From Ignelater luminosus (lineage: Eukaryota > Arthropoda > Insecta > Coleoptera > Elateridae), in the NCBI GenBank assembly GCA_011009095.1, contig VTPC01007263.1:1-64000 (forward strand): 64,000 nt of DNA. The letters run 5' to 3'. The position numbers and the translations under genes were made by a program. Positions 9,498-21,919 of this stretch are shown here, piece by piece. The stretch's first letter is position 1; every line of letters starts with the position of its first letter. The notes under the pieces were generated by a model that saw only the letters and a list, made by a program, of their open reading frames with translations, had not been told where the DNA came from and made no database searches.

Positions 9498-12340
9498 CCT
9501 CAGTTCTTACAAGCGCTCTTTGAGGAAATTTCGCAATTAACTTTTTCTCGGTTTTATAGTAAACGCAAAACAAAGTTTAGAATCTTGAAACGTACCATTG
9601 ACCAATCAAAACGTAGCTCGACTCCTGTTTTATTTTGAAAAAACCATTTTCATTCCAAAATCAAACAGGGTTTTCTTTCTAAAGAAAGCTCTCATAATTC
9701 CAATTTTTCTATAAAATCAAATCAAATAATTTAATTTCAATAAATTGTAGGTCATTGCAAAACACGTACATTACAAGTATTGCATTCATGAAGGAAAGAA
9801 TACGCAAGTTGCAAATTCTGGTCAGCGCAACATAAAGAAGTGTATCAACTTACGTCATGCTATTGTAGATAAAAATACTATTATATTATAGTAAATGCAG
9901 AATGCTTAGATAGTAAAAGTGTGTTATAAGCGTAATAATGTAATATTTGCATATTTTGCAGAATTGTTATTTTTCTGTATTACCTAGTTTTTAAATTTAA
10001 ATGTCAGTATGTCAATTGTATATAAAAAGAAAATTGGAAACCTAATACACAGTATTATCATTCAGTTGGTTTACTCACTATAAATGTATTTACCGCTAAA
10101 GCCTTTTCTACCAGCTTAATAAGATGTGAGGCTGCAATCTCAGCAATACATAAGCACAATCTCCGGACTAAGTCTGTAGTTTGTTCAACTCCGCTAACAA
10201 GATTTCATTGGTTAATAGTTGATTCTGATTAATAGTACAATGCAGAGTCAATGTGATTCTGTATTTTGATTAGTTGATGGTATACGTTTGAATTTTAAAG
10301 ATAAAGACCTTAATTATACCATTTTTGAGCACGATGAGGCGTGTAAGGTAGTACTGAACACTGTATGAGGGTTTGTTAAACTTAAATATTGGATATCAAT
10401 GATTTAGATCTCGCAATTCTATTATATAGAACTTCCTCATTGAATTGAGATTTAGAAACTAGCTTACCACTTAGATGGAGTCACCTTACGCTCATCGAAC
10501 TATTTATTATGTTGTAATATGAATCATTAAGTCTTGGCGCGCATAAGTGGTAACATCATTGTCTCCAAAATATTCACATACACATGCTGACTAATAATTC
10601 ATTGTATTCTGTGTATGGACTCGTTCTCATCTAATAATACTTTACAGTAGGCAGCTGATAACTGGGATTGAACCGATTACCTGCCATCACTACTAAATAA
10701 CAGAAACCTAAGCTTATCAGGAAATAGAACATTTTTCCAAATAACGTGGAACAGAAAAGCTTTCCCGCGTTACTACAATCATGCGATTCTGCATCCGATA
10801 GACTGATCAGCGTTTATGGACACAGAAATTTGTAGCTCATAATGTTCATGTTGTTTTACAAGAAATGTTCACTGTAGTTCATAAATGATTATCTTTAGAC
10901 AAGCGAACTAAGGGTCAATTCAATTTTAGAATTGTTTTCCGCCACTGTCCAGAAACTTTTGAACGTCCCACGTACGCTTAGACTATAATCCTCTTTAATT
11001 GCTTACATATCGAAATTTTGTTGACTCCATACTACCCAGTAAGTTCACCATACGACTTGCCCTGCTCATGTCCAGCTTTTCCTTCTTACTGATGATTTCG
11101 AGTCACCTTTGGTGTTGCAGACCGAAGGGGTCAGATTTGGCAACAGGTTCATTGGGCAAATTGTAGGAAATTGTAGTCTTAATGCTAACTACATAATATT
11201 GTTCTGTTGTAGTGACAATGATACTGATGTTTCTGCCACATTTTAAAACTTTCGGTTCTAGAAATTTAATGATGTTCAATTATTCAGTAATCGAATATAT
11301 TATGCGATGGCAGTTGCAGTGTGTGAGATGAGATATAAGTGGTTTGGGCCGAGAAAGCCCGACTGCCGCATGAAATTCTCTTCAGTGCTATGCATGCGCA
11401 TTTCAAGCTTTTTGCATCCTATAGCACTAAAATTCAGTGTTATTAAGTGGACTTACATTCTCATGGTAACAATTAATTCAGCAGACTGTGTTCAAACTTA
11501 GTCGATTTGGAATTTGTTTCTAATGTTTGGAAAGGAGATTGATTTTCAATTATTGTTGATTTTTTCATCTGGATCTTGAGCATATTTAAGTCCTTTGAAA
11601 TAATACAAGAATGGCGTTCCAATTGTCGACCAGGTTTTGCTTTGAAAGAAGGGATCGAAAAATAGAAGAAGACGAGTTACTTAAGCAGGAGATTATGGAA
11701 GAAGGGACTGTAATCATGGATTTGCTTATGGTTCCTTCTTTGTTAATTTTGATCATAAATTTCTTTAAGTTAAAAGTGTTTTTGTCTTTAATAAAAACCA
11801 AATATTGTACCTAAATAAAGCACACCTGACGACATCACTTTCAAGGATGTAACTTTTCAGAGATGACAAGGTAGAAAAAAAAGTTAAATTCGATAAGTTT
11901 TGCTATTACAGAATTAGAAATATGAAGCTTCAAAAATATTTTACACAAATAATGTGTTGAGAATGTTTTTAATCTGAGTTAATTACATCTTACATCAAAC
12001 TCAAAAATGTATAATATCGAATTCATTAATGTACAGTATTATAAGGAAATATTGAACGGTGATAATGTATTCTTAATCAAGAAACTAGGAAAACTGAACA
12101 TCGTTAACTATGACAAATAACTTCAAGCTTTTAGCTTAAACACTAAATATTACAAGAACGAATAATGAAAAACCCCAATATTAACTTCCAGACTTACTGC
12201 GTACCTAAAAATATGATATTGACGCAAAATGGGAAACTGGAAATGTCAACAAGCATCACTCTTAACATTCTGAACACACACTTCAAAATATCAATAATTT
12301 TAAATGAAAATTTTGAGCTTTTATGAGTGTACGTGTCGCT
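9498..12340. other. AT-rich non-coding stretch
   Basis: No supported gene. ORFs of 64-71 codons at 11307-11814 show no recognisable motif and are within chance expectation at this base composition. Confidence 0.45.
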
Positions 12341-12342
12341 GG

Positions 12343-12506
12343 AATCCCGCTTTAATATTCTAGGGGATACAGTAAAGATGTCAGTCGCTGACAAGTCTCC
12401 GAGGAGTCGGCGACAAGGAGGCTTATGTCCTTCCACATAGCGGGATTTGCCGGCCCCTAGTAATAAATGTCATAGTCTCACTTCAAAGTGTCTCCTCGTT
12501 GCCGAC
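12343..12506. repeat. GC-richer cluster of inverted repeats
   Basis: Three inverted pairs: AATCCCGCT (12343-12351) with AGCGGGATT (12439-12447), perfect; CTAGGGG (12360-12366) with CCCCTAG (12454-12460), perfect; GTCGGCGACAAGGAG (12406-12420) with CTCCTCGTTGCCGAC (12492-12506), two mismatches. The first two pairs interleave rather than nest. The island stands out in base composition from its surroundings. It may be the remains of a transposon end or a structured element; no function is assigned. Confidence 0.4.
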
Positions 12507-12509
12507 GGC

Positions 12510-14350
12510 TAAATCCAGAACGGGCTTTTCATTTTGCTGGAAAAATTCCCTGCTAACTTTATTACGTTAAAGATAACATGGTGTCAAAACGAGGAAATGA
12601 AATTTGAACACCACACCATTAGTTATAATTAGGGTTCTGAAAAATTATTGCACAAGAAGGAGTTAATGAAAACAGCGCAATTTTTAAGGCAGAAGTTTTT
12701 TTGTTGCGTGCTGCTTTATTCGAGATGGCCGTAATTAGTTCGAGCGGCAAGGAAAATCAAAAGGGGTTGGAGTTCGGATGAAGTGCGCTTTAAGCACAAG
12801 AGTTTAATTTTCTACACCCTGTTTGTTGCTACTGTTGAAGAGGCCGCCTTGTTTACAAGTTTAGAGTGCATCTTCTTAAGGAGGAACACAAGCGTACATA
12901 AGACATTTAAGTTTTGTGTAATATTCGATTAAAGAAAAACTCACCGAGAAGTTTCTCGGAAACTCTTTTTTACAAATCCCGGTGTAGGCGCAAAATAGTA
13001 GTAATAATAATAAATTTCTGTGTAGAACAAAAGGAAAAAAACTTTGAATGGGGTACAATAAAACAGAAGTAAGTCGGAGTCGGGGAGTTTTAAGGATAGC
13101 AATACCAGAGACAAAAAGATACGGTTACCCTATTAAACCGAACCGGCTAAATCGTGCCGGCAATTGGCAGGACGTAATCCAGGAACATGTTCCGAATACG
13201 AACCGGAACTTTTACAAACGAAACTCCTATTGAAATGGAGTGGTCAACCCATCAGGCTCTGAGCATTTGCGTGCCTAATGCCCTTAAATAATTGATTTTC
13301 GAGCTTCTGATTAAATTAGGATTCGAACTAAAGGGTAATGAGGACATTTCATGTTGGCCTTTATATCTACCGCTGCCTTCACTTGACCGCACTTTCCAGT
13401 ATTAAATCGAACAAGGTCAGAAACGGTGTAATATTTCCTGAAACCAACAACCGGCTTGATTGGAAAATAACCCTTTTACTTGCGGTTAATCTATAAATCA
13501 CTTTAAAAACGGATTTCACACACATTAGAACATGCTCGAGATAACACACAAAACAACGTTTCCCAAGTAAAATTGAATTTAAAAGGAGAGGGAAAGAATA
13601 AATTCAAATAATTTTTAAAATGAGAACGGAAAAAAGTAAAATTTAATAATTTCTTAATCTTGTTTCGACCGCATTTAATAATCCACCGTGTAATAAATTA
13701 TTCAGTACCTACTGAAACACGAACAACGTATTGCAACTGCTGGACAATTCTGTTTCACTGTAATTAATTACATTGCAAGTACAAACGTTAAATCTGCAGT
13801 CAGGTACTGTTACAGTTAGCTTAAAACGGAGAATCTTACACACCATCCCATCAACATCAATCATGGATTCAGGGAAACGTTTTCTCTCTGTAGACCGTGG
13901 TAATTCAGTATAAAAATGTTAATAGTATGCGTTGTTAATATTTCTTACTTTTTATTAAAACGAAATACAGCAATAAAATTCGCATTATACATAAAACAAA
14001 CAAAATTGATAATAAAGTTGGCCTAAAAAAGAAAATTGAAGAAAACTCAAAATTAATCTTTTTATCACAAAATTTGTAACAACAAATAAGAGTTTGTCCT
14101 TATTAGTATTTTATTTTTGACCTAACGCAGTAGGGTCTATTTAATTAGTCCAATTGCCTTGTTCTTGAAAATATCCCTTTTCTTTATATCTTTACTAATC
14201 CACCCTTTTTTCTAATTTCGTACTAAAGCCAGCTCTTATCAAAAGTGTACGTTTGTCCTCTTATTTTAATTTGAAATCTGGCTGTGGATTTGCAGGTCAG
14301 TGATATCGAAGTTACTATATATTTAAAACGCTTTGGCTTATATTAAATGC
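12510..14350. other. Unassigned sequence
   Basis: Slightly GC-richer at 13060-13480 but without a recognisable ORF. A 61-codon ORF at 13048-13233 has no motif I know. Confidence 0.4.
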
Positions 14351-14351
14351 C

Positions 14352-14391
14352 AATATTAAATCCTCGTTGGCTACAACGAGGATTTAATATT
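14352..14391. repeat. Perfect 18-bp hairpin
   Basis: AATATTAAATCCTCGTTG at 14352-14369 is followed by a four-base loop GCTA and its exact reverse complement at 14374-14391. It is the longest perfect short-loop inverted repeat I saw in the window. It could be a transposon end, a structured RNA or a cruciform-forming site. Nothing coding lies beside it. Confidence 0.85.
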
Positions 14392-15149
14392 TTTATATGT
14401 GAAACAGAAATGTTGAGTAAAAGGGTCTCATATTTCCCAAATCTAAAAGCTTAACTGAAATCTGAGATTTCTGAACTAGAATACAATTTCAAAACACACA
14501 AAAATACTGTCTATAAATAGGATTTACAAAACGAAGCGACTGTTGTTTGTGCCACCCAGGTGCAAAAGCAAGAGATGGCTGCACAATCATTATCTATAAT
14601 CGAAACGTTTTCACTGTAGTCATTAAAATAATAAGAGTAAGGAAAACATTTACAAAAGATTTTTTAATAAAAATAGTTGCATCAAATAAATTTATTCTCG
14701 ACTTTCCTTGATCACTGTAAATCAATTGCTTAGTTGTAAATAAAGATAGTACGTAAGAGCAATGACATATGTCGTGATATTGAAACATCTAGGACTTGTT
14801 TGGTAAATAGGTATTTTACAGTCAGAAAACTTTTTATTTTTCTGAAAATGCTTAAAGATCATCTCTCTTTATTTTCTGTCATTGAAAATAAATACGATAG
14901 TGATAAAACAGAACTGCTGCAATATCCATCTAGACGGTAAATTGAGCTGAAGAATCTTTGCATGTAGTATAGTACATTCAGACACAAGACATGAAGTTGG
15001 AAAGCCATGAAACTGTAGTCTTCGAAAGGAAGATTTCGGTTTTAGCAAAAATTAGATGATTAAGAAAGTCAGCTACCCCCTATCTCGAATCCATGATACG
15101 ATTTACACGTTGATAGACCAATGTGACATTTCTTTCGTAACTGTCAGCA

Positions 15150-16790
15150 ATATGCTGTAGGTACTACGATGAGGCGATCTTCATCTTCCATCGCCACGCC
15201 TATTCCAAAGTCGCAATTTCCAGGATGTAAGGTATGTTGAAGTCGGGACACGCTAAAACGGAGCCGTCGTTAACTTTTCTTTTAGTTCCCGACAACCTTT
15301 GTTTTGCTCTTCAGGCAAATCTAGCTGTGGTCTTTTCAGAGGCGTTTTGTCAACGGTACTACAATTTTAGAGAAGCTCTCCAGGAATGTTTAGTATCATG
15401 AAGGAACTCCTAAAAATTTTTGCAGATCACATAGGTTCTTCGATACCAAAACAGCGTCAATGGCTTGTACCTTGTCTGGACCGGTGAAGATTTCTTTACC
15501 ATTTAGAGACTTTTGCTAGAACTTGCACTTTTTTGGATTCAGTCGAAGATTAACGGCTTGCAAAAGTGAGAAAACAGTCTTCAGATATTTGACGAAGGTT
15601 TCGTCTAACACAATGATATTATCGAGATATGCAAATGCTCTAGTCTCCATCTCGGGGCCAACGGTAATCACCAGTATCCCCGTTTTAAATCTGCAGTGGA
15701 AATGCCATGCGGTTGTTAGCTTCTCCAAGATGGCGCTTATATGACAAAGGGAAGAGGCGTCTTTAATACTGATTTGGTTAACTTTTTGGAAATCTTCGCA
15801 AAACCGTGGTTTTCTTTGCGACTAATTATTATGGAAGAACTCCATGATCTATTGGACAATTCGATGATACCTTCTTCTAGTATGCTAGTTTGTGTTGATG
15901 ATTTTCTGCATTCTTGAATTCTGAGGTCAGTACCCCTGTTTTTTTTACTCTTTCAAGAAAGAAAACTGACTCGATTTTGCTATTCAACTTGACTTCCTGC
16001 TTGCACAGAAAAATGTGATCCATCTTTGGCTTTGAGGGATGGAGAGACGTTAAATTGGTATATGGATTTGTAGTAATTGGGACGGCATAAGTCAGAATAG
16101 GATAGGTGCCTCACATTAAATTCGCGGTAGTAAAAGGAAAGCTGAAGCGAAATAAGTGGCTGATCGCGAAACGGCAATGTGGAAGATTTTGTCGTGACGA
16201 AGACGGTATAATTTGTGGTGTTCGGTTGGCAAGGTTGTTTTCGGCTCTTCTATCCTGACGTCCTTCCTTGGTAAGAGTAAGCATGAACACCTTTATTGAG
16301 TCTTTTGTGTAAAAATTAGACTTCTCTATCCATTCAATTTGTCCGTGTCTTTTTAGTCAGTATATCCAATCATCGGTTCTTCGTCGGATGAAGGTGCATT
16401 TTGTTTTGCTGTTACCGTCTTCATGTAGGTGAGACTTGCTGTACGGTAAATTGAACAGTATATGTCGGTTCTTGTTGTAACTTTGATGACGGAAGTTCTT
16501 GCACTCTACTCTTCTTGACGGTTTTTCCTCTAAGAGCCTTGTTTGTCGTTCTTTAGATAGAACTGAAAATTCTTTTTCTTCGATTTTCAAATTCGTCAGA
16601 TTAAGGATCTTGCAGTCTTTGGCCTTGAGATACCTTGATGATGACGTCCTTCCTGTCTTCGACTTTTAGGCGCCTTGGTGATAAAGGCGCTAAAATTTTG
16701 AGACGCCTGTTCGTTGCGGGCGGTCGGTGCTTGGGCGATAGATTTTAAGTTTTAAGATTTTAAAAGTTTACCTTCTTGGTGTCAACGATT
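15150..16790 (-). mobile_element. Gypsy-type LTR retrotransposon remnant (Gag to RNase H)
   Basis: On the minus strand, from 16790 downward: Gag-like sequence (about 16590-16000, homologous to the remnant at 40.5-41.0 kb). Next is the reverse transcriptase start with EEGIIELSNRSWSSSI and FCEDFQKVNQISIKDA (about 15880-15750), then the palm and connection region to about 15200. The region is split into several frames with many stops and lacks integrase. Integrase and a 3' LTR were not found in the window. Confidence 0.6.
15180..15880 (-). pseudogene. Gypsy reverse transcriptase / RNase H fragment
   Basis: This would copy the element RNA into DNA. Visible in order: FCEDFQKVNQISIKDA (fingers); CRFKTG, the remains of the DLKxGY motif; GPEMETRAFAYLDNIIV, the catalytic box at about 15629-15618; then LRLNPKKCKF; LQKFLGVPS; ESFSKIVVPLTKRL; and ACPDFNIPYILE of the tether and RNase H region down to about 15200. 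Two defects matter. About 45 residues between CRFKTG and GPEME (the QIPL to NAPATFQ stretch) are missing in frame, and the catalytic YLDD box reads YLDN. Several stops follow the KKCKF motif. Inactive. Confidence 0.7.
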
Positions 16791-16799
16791 TTCTCCACG

Positions 16800-17245
16800 G
16801 GTCGCTGCAGTGAAGAAGACAGCGGTATTACAAAACTTAATTAAGGATAATGTGCAAACGATAGGAATAAAAGGCTTGGTACAAGTTAACTCAAGTTTAT
16901 GCAAAGCAAGTAAAGCAGAAATCAATCTTGTTATTATTATTATTATTATTATTGTTGTTTCCACTATACAGAATTTTCTTACCAAGCTGGCAAACACCAT
17001 GTAAAACTGTATCTATGCAAGGAACATGTATATGATAAAGGCGGTCAATCGAAAGATGGTATATACGTAAACGTTTGCATACTCGGTCTTCTTTCTAGTT
17101 TTGTTACTATTGGAAGAGGAATGCAAACTATGCTTGATACATATGGGTACGCAGCTTATATAGACTGTGCGAGTAAGATGCGGTTGCTGGTCGGCTAGCA
17201 GCTTAGGGCGGTGGAAAGGGAATGTGAAAGCGGGGATGCAGTGAC
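16800..17245 (-). promoter_or_regulatory. Possible 5' LTR of the Gypsy remnant with TATA box
   Basis: Directly upstream of the Gag-like region on the minus strand. It holds a TATA box, TATATAAG, at 17155-17162 (minus) in a GC-richer context. At the inner edge (about 16795-16810) GCGACCCGTGG resembles the GCGACC primer-binding sites found next to many Gypsy LTRs. No second LTR copy was found to prove the boundaries, so this rests on position and these two motifs only. Confidence 0.3.
16930..16953. repeat. (TTA)n microsatellite
   Basis: About seven uninterrupted TTA/ATT units followed by TTG units. It lies inside the putative LTR. Confidence 0.9.
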
Positions 17246-17249
17246 TAAA

Positions 17250-19375
17250 AAGTAGATATATTTTAAATTAACATTTACAAATAAACGGCTTAAATAATAG
17301 ACAATTAAGTGTAGCTTGTTACAATACACGTAGTAGTCAGCTATCATTATCACACACTCTTAATATCAAAACATCATGACCAAATTTTTTTTGCTACTTT
17401 TCCAAACGCAAAACTATGTAGTAGCATAACAACAATGACATCTGGCACCAATTTATCTTTCGGGTAATTATATATTGTGGTGGTATAAGTTTAAAGTAAG
17501 AAAATTCTCTTCTTACTACAAATGTTTTCTCCACTTTAATATTTTATATTTTAATTACATAATATAAAGCTCAAATACAATTCAATTTCTTTACTTCTAA
17601 TGTTGCTGTAATTGCTCGTACTATTAAATTATAAAAAGAAACAATTTAATTTTAATTAAGAATTTTCTTAAACTAAATTTACAAATAATTTTACAATAAA
17701 ATCAATCATTATTTATATAATTTATAAATTTTCTTTTCAAAATTCTACAATTGAAATGAGATTGAACTTTACCATTAAATAAAATCTAAAAAGATACAAT
17801 AATGGTCAAAATAACATAAAAGTAAAATCTTCGCCAATTTTCCAAAAACCAAAACAATCAGTATTTTATTATTTAAACTGGACTTACATTTGGGTTTTTA
17901 AAATAAAAATTAAAAATTGTTTAGCTACTTTTTTTCAAATGAAGAAATTATTCGAGAACAGATTTTATATGATAAAAATGTCGATTTATATTTTGTACAC
18001 GAATTGCGACAGAAATGATTTTGTACTCAGAATATAAGAGAAGGTTAATGGAAAATCCATAATAGTAATAATAATCATTCAGATACTTTAATCTCTCCTT
18101 GAGAGATATTAGTAATACAAAAGGCAACTTAGACACAATATGTAAATCATTAGATAAATAATTCTGGAAAATAATCCTTGTTCTTAACATCCTCCCCAAA
18201 ACTTGAACAAAGGATATTACAAACTGTCTGAAAAGTCATTACTAGTTAATTCACAACGGGGGACTGGAGAAAGAAAAGGAGAACCGAAAATTTTGAAATA
18301 AATTGGAATTATAAACCATTCTTTAATTAAAAATTGAACGTAATGGTAAAATCCTTAACTTTTTTTTAAATTGTAACTCAGGAAGCTACTTGTATTTCTT
18401 GAGAACTTCATTCAGTGTTATACCATTTGTGATGAGTTATCGAATGGTTCTTTGGAAAGTTCTCTGGCTCGATGTTAGGCCCTCATGAATTTTTGATACT
18501 TTCAAGTTTCCTGCCCTCCGTGTGAATAATGAAAAAGTGAATCAATTTTAACTTTAGAGTTCTATTCTAACCAAAGATGCTAGGTTAGTTTAATAAAGGT
18601 ATTGTTTATGAAAGTTCACTTACCACTATTACTCTTTTAATTTAAATTAATGAAGTTAGCGCAACTACATAGCTGAATTAGATTCAAGCTCTGTTGTTAT
18701 ATTTCAAAAGTTTAATGGAAAATAATATTCCAGTCCAATTTTAAAAGCAAAAGCAGAAAAATATATGCTTTTTGCAAAGCTTTTACTGTTTATCAGCTAG
18801 TTTACATATATACTAATTACCACCAATTTTATTTTTTTGAATCTGCTACAAAGTTCATGGATTTTTTCAATGTGAAAATGAATTTTTACTTTATTCCAAA
18901 GTATGTACATTCATAGATGTATATAGGTAGGTAGGAATTTGTCTCACAGACTTGAAGTATTGCTTTTCGACTTTTTGTAGTGTACCACCTTGAGATTTTC
19001 TGTTAAAAAAATACCATTTGGTATTAACTATATAAATATGGTCTTATCATCCACTTACTACGAACTAGAAAAACAGTCTAAATTTTTAGTAACACAAACT
19101 GTGTTTATCTCAAAAGATACAACTATCACCACTTCCTTTTTGAACATACCGAGCAATTACATAGCGGTTCTTGCGTTGCAATTGCATTCTGGATGTCTTC
19201 AGACCGATTGTTGTTACTGAGGTATTTCAGCGATTTTCTTCAATAATGAAAACAGTTTCCTTCCCCAACATCAAAAGCATCTTTCTCATTACTAAACGAT
19301 TATGCTCTAACACCACACACTTTGTAGGTGCCGCTGTGTACTCAAAACCATAACTTGGCGTTTGCGTTCCGACCA
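17250..19375. other. AT-rich non-coding stretch
   Basis: No gene or repeat boundary recognised. Several short A/T homopolymer runs. Confidence 0.45.
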
Positions 19376-19379
19376 CCGC

Positions 19380-20360
19380 CTTCAGCACACTGTGTACACT
19401 CATTCAGGACTTTCTTGCATAACTTTGGCGACATCACCCAAGGTGTTCGTTTTTCCTTTCTGCCGTTTCTCCTGATAAGTTGTCAATCAGCATTAGTGCA
19501 TGTTTGATTATTATTAATGCGTGCATCAAGATCTTGGTGACGTAGAAGCCATGACTATAAATAAAATATAAATAGTGTACGTTCCAGATTTTTCGGTGTC
19601 AACCACTTGGAATAACCTAAAATAACGTTCATCCTGTTGCAAGTTTGCAGTGATCTAGGCAGATGCTTCACAGTTAGAATACAATATCAAGCTGGTATTC
19701 CTGTCGTTGGAGTTGCTGTCGACGAGCTTCGAAAGTTTGTTGGATAATTTTTTCTTGCACAATTATGTTGTCTTCTTCCGTTTGCAATTGTCACAAATAT
19801 GGATAAGCCGAATTTCAGAGTATGGCTGTTTATTTATTTCGAATTTTGATAAGTCGTTGAATTCTTTTGAAGTGATTTTGCTGATGCAACAAACACTTCT
19901 TTGTTTCTGTACTCTGGGTCGCTGCATTACACCCTCTGCCATCAACCATAGGCAAAAGTATTGTGTGTTTGATAGACAAGTTTCCGTTTGTTTTTGAGAT
20001 TTTTGTATCCTGTAATATTTCGATTTGGCTATTCTTGTATTTTATCTTTTCATTTGTTGCATTGACTGTTCCATTAATGAGTCTTCCTCGTTTTGGCCTG
20101 CAGCTGTGAAGATGAAGCGGCACAGTTTTATTCAAATCTTGTCAATTCTCGTCGTATAAACGCTCGATATAGTTGCTGATATCTTTCACAAGTTTCGATC
20201 CTTCGACGTTTCCTGTTTCTCGTAGTTTTATTTGAGGACATAATTCAGCTCTGCTACTGCAACACTATCTTTCAAATGTTTCATTTTTCATCTTCTGCGG
20301 CGATCACTTAGCTTATCAAACGACTTAGATGGTCCTGAAGATTTATCCTTTTTAAAACGA
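19380..20360 (-). pseudogene. Second, older Transib transposase pseudogene
   Basis: Minus-strand pieces follow the order of the first Transib: SGPSKSFDKLSDRRRR (about 20340-20290, N-terminal basic motif); TVPLHLHS (about 20130); ILLPMVDGRGCNAAT (about 19970-19920), matching MLTMVDAKVCNAATG; TSKEFNDL (about 19880) in a shifted frame; KILMHALIIIKHALM, then LSGETAERKNEHL and CRQSYARKS (about 19530-19420), matching the HKVLIHG and LSEEAAETKNKHF segments with the catalytic Glu. The CDG motif with the first catalytic Asp and the PKPGFG block are lost by deletion or decay. No inverted ends like those of the first copy were found. This is a far more decayed relative. Confidence 0.65.
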
Positions 20361-20364
20361 ATAT

Positions 20365-21360
20365 AGAATTGTATCTTGCAAGTTAGGAAAGCACTTGCTA
20401 TTCTATGTGCAGCAAGCATTGTATGTTTGATTTTATATATGACAATTTACATTTGAAGTTTATGTTTTTCTGCTAGGAAAAGATGATTATGTTACCAAAA
20501 TGATTTTCTATAAAATCCGATTTTGTCACGAATTCGTTCTTGGGACGTTGGTTTGTTAGATCATATAAACTATTTCGTATCATAATTTTTATTCCTGAAT
20601 AAGAAAGCAGCCTGCAATACAACGGAAGAATCAGAGTTTACGTTGAAAACAAAAAAGAAACTTGTAAGTTTAGAAGCACATTTTCAAAACTTCGAAACGA
20701 AACTTTTTTAAGTTCACAAAGCAGATTACTTAAGCGCAATCGGAAAGTCCAATACTTAACGCTGAGATTTGGACTGACCGCGTCGCTTTACAACACCACA
20801 ACTAAAGATCGGCGTTCTGTTGTTTAATCATTTTGATCAAATAAACATTTGGTCAACTTTTATGGTTGCAACCCCTCAGAATCTTATTATTTGATTTCGA
20901 AGAAGAGTTATCTATTTCTGCTGTGTAAACACATTTGGTAGATTGTTCAAGAATACAGTCAACTGGAAGTCAGTTTGGTGTAGATTAAAACAATCTTTTG
21001 CATGATATTATGCTGTTGCGATAAAATATGGTGAGCTAAGAATGTTATCCAAAAGCAGTTGGTAACTTCTGGTATAGACCAGAGATGTTAAATTGATGAT
21101 GTTTTATGTATTATAACCCTAATCACAACAAAGATTTCTATAACATTGATTATCTGATAATAGGCATTGTTGAAATCAACCCACCAAATATTTCCCTTTC
21201 TCCCCGAAACACCCGGTATAATTAAAGTGCATTTGGGACAATTAGAAGCTATCTCCAGTTTTCTACGTTCAACCAGAAATTGTGTTAAAATTAAGTTTCT
21301 GCAGTGTTATGTAACAAAACATTGTTTTGAAATAAATTAGATTGTGATAGCTTTGTGTAG
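20365..21360. other. Non-coding stretch
   Basis: May include further decayed flanks of the Transib pseudogene, but no motif or end is recognisable. Confidence 0.4.
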
Positions 21361-21364
21361 TTTA

Positions 21365-21918
21365 TACAGGGTGATTCAAATTTGTTTGTTTCTTTATTTT
21401 TAAACATACATCAAAAATGTCTAGAAATCTTATTTTAAGTTATCTGAATTAGAACCTCACAAGATAAAAGAAATTTTATTGCTTGTTGTTTTCGTATGAT
21501 AACAGCTAACATGTTTGCAAGAATTCGAATTTCTCGTTGGTATTTGGTCAGTTATTAAAAGATAAAACCTGACTTCTCTTTGATATGTATTTGCATTCAT
21601 CTTGTAGTCATGAATGATGAGTGTACACATTTTTAACATAGAATAAAATTATAACCACCCTGTATATATAATAGTGTACATGACCATTCTTTGTGCTTTG
21701 AAAAGAATATCCTTCGATTATAAATTCAATAGCAAACTGTATAAAGGGAATGAATGAAATTTGAAATTGTATTAAAAATCTTTTATTATCCAGATTCACT
21801 TCTCCTTTAAAAGGATGTAACTACATAGAAGTGCATTTCTGGTCGTTCGTACATCTAGATTGATTCAAGTAGTAACCTAGCCAATTTCTATGCGCTTCTG
21901 ATGGTAAATCACCCTGTA
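21365..21918. mobile_element. CAGGGTG-ended MITE-like element
   Basis: The left end is TATACAGGGTGATT (from 21363). The right end, inverted, is the same TATACAGGGTGATT (to 21920), with TA at the junctions. An extra CACCCTGTATA lies internally at 21656-21666, so this may be one element with an internal end-like motif or two abutting insertions. There is no coding capacity. The ends match those of the element at 55273-55920 in their first seven to nine bases. Confidence 0.5.
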
Positions 21919-21919
21919 T

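Noticed and set aside
19707..19997. 96-codon plus-strand ORF
   Set aside because: Antisense to the second Transib pseudogene and lacking any motif of its own.
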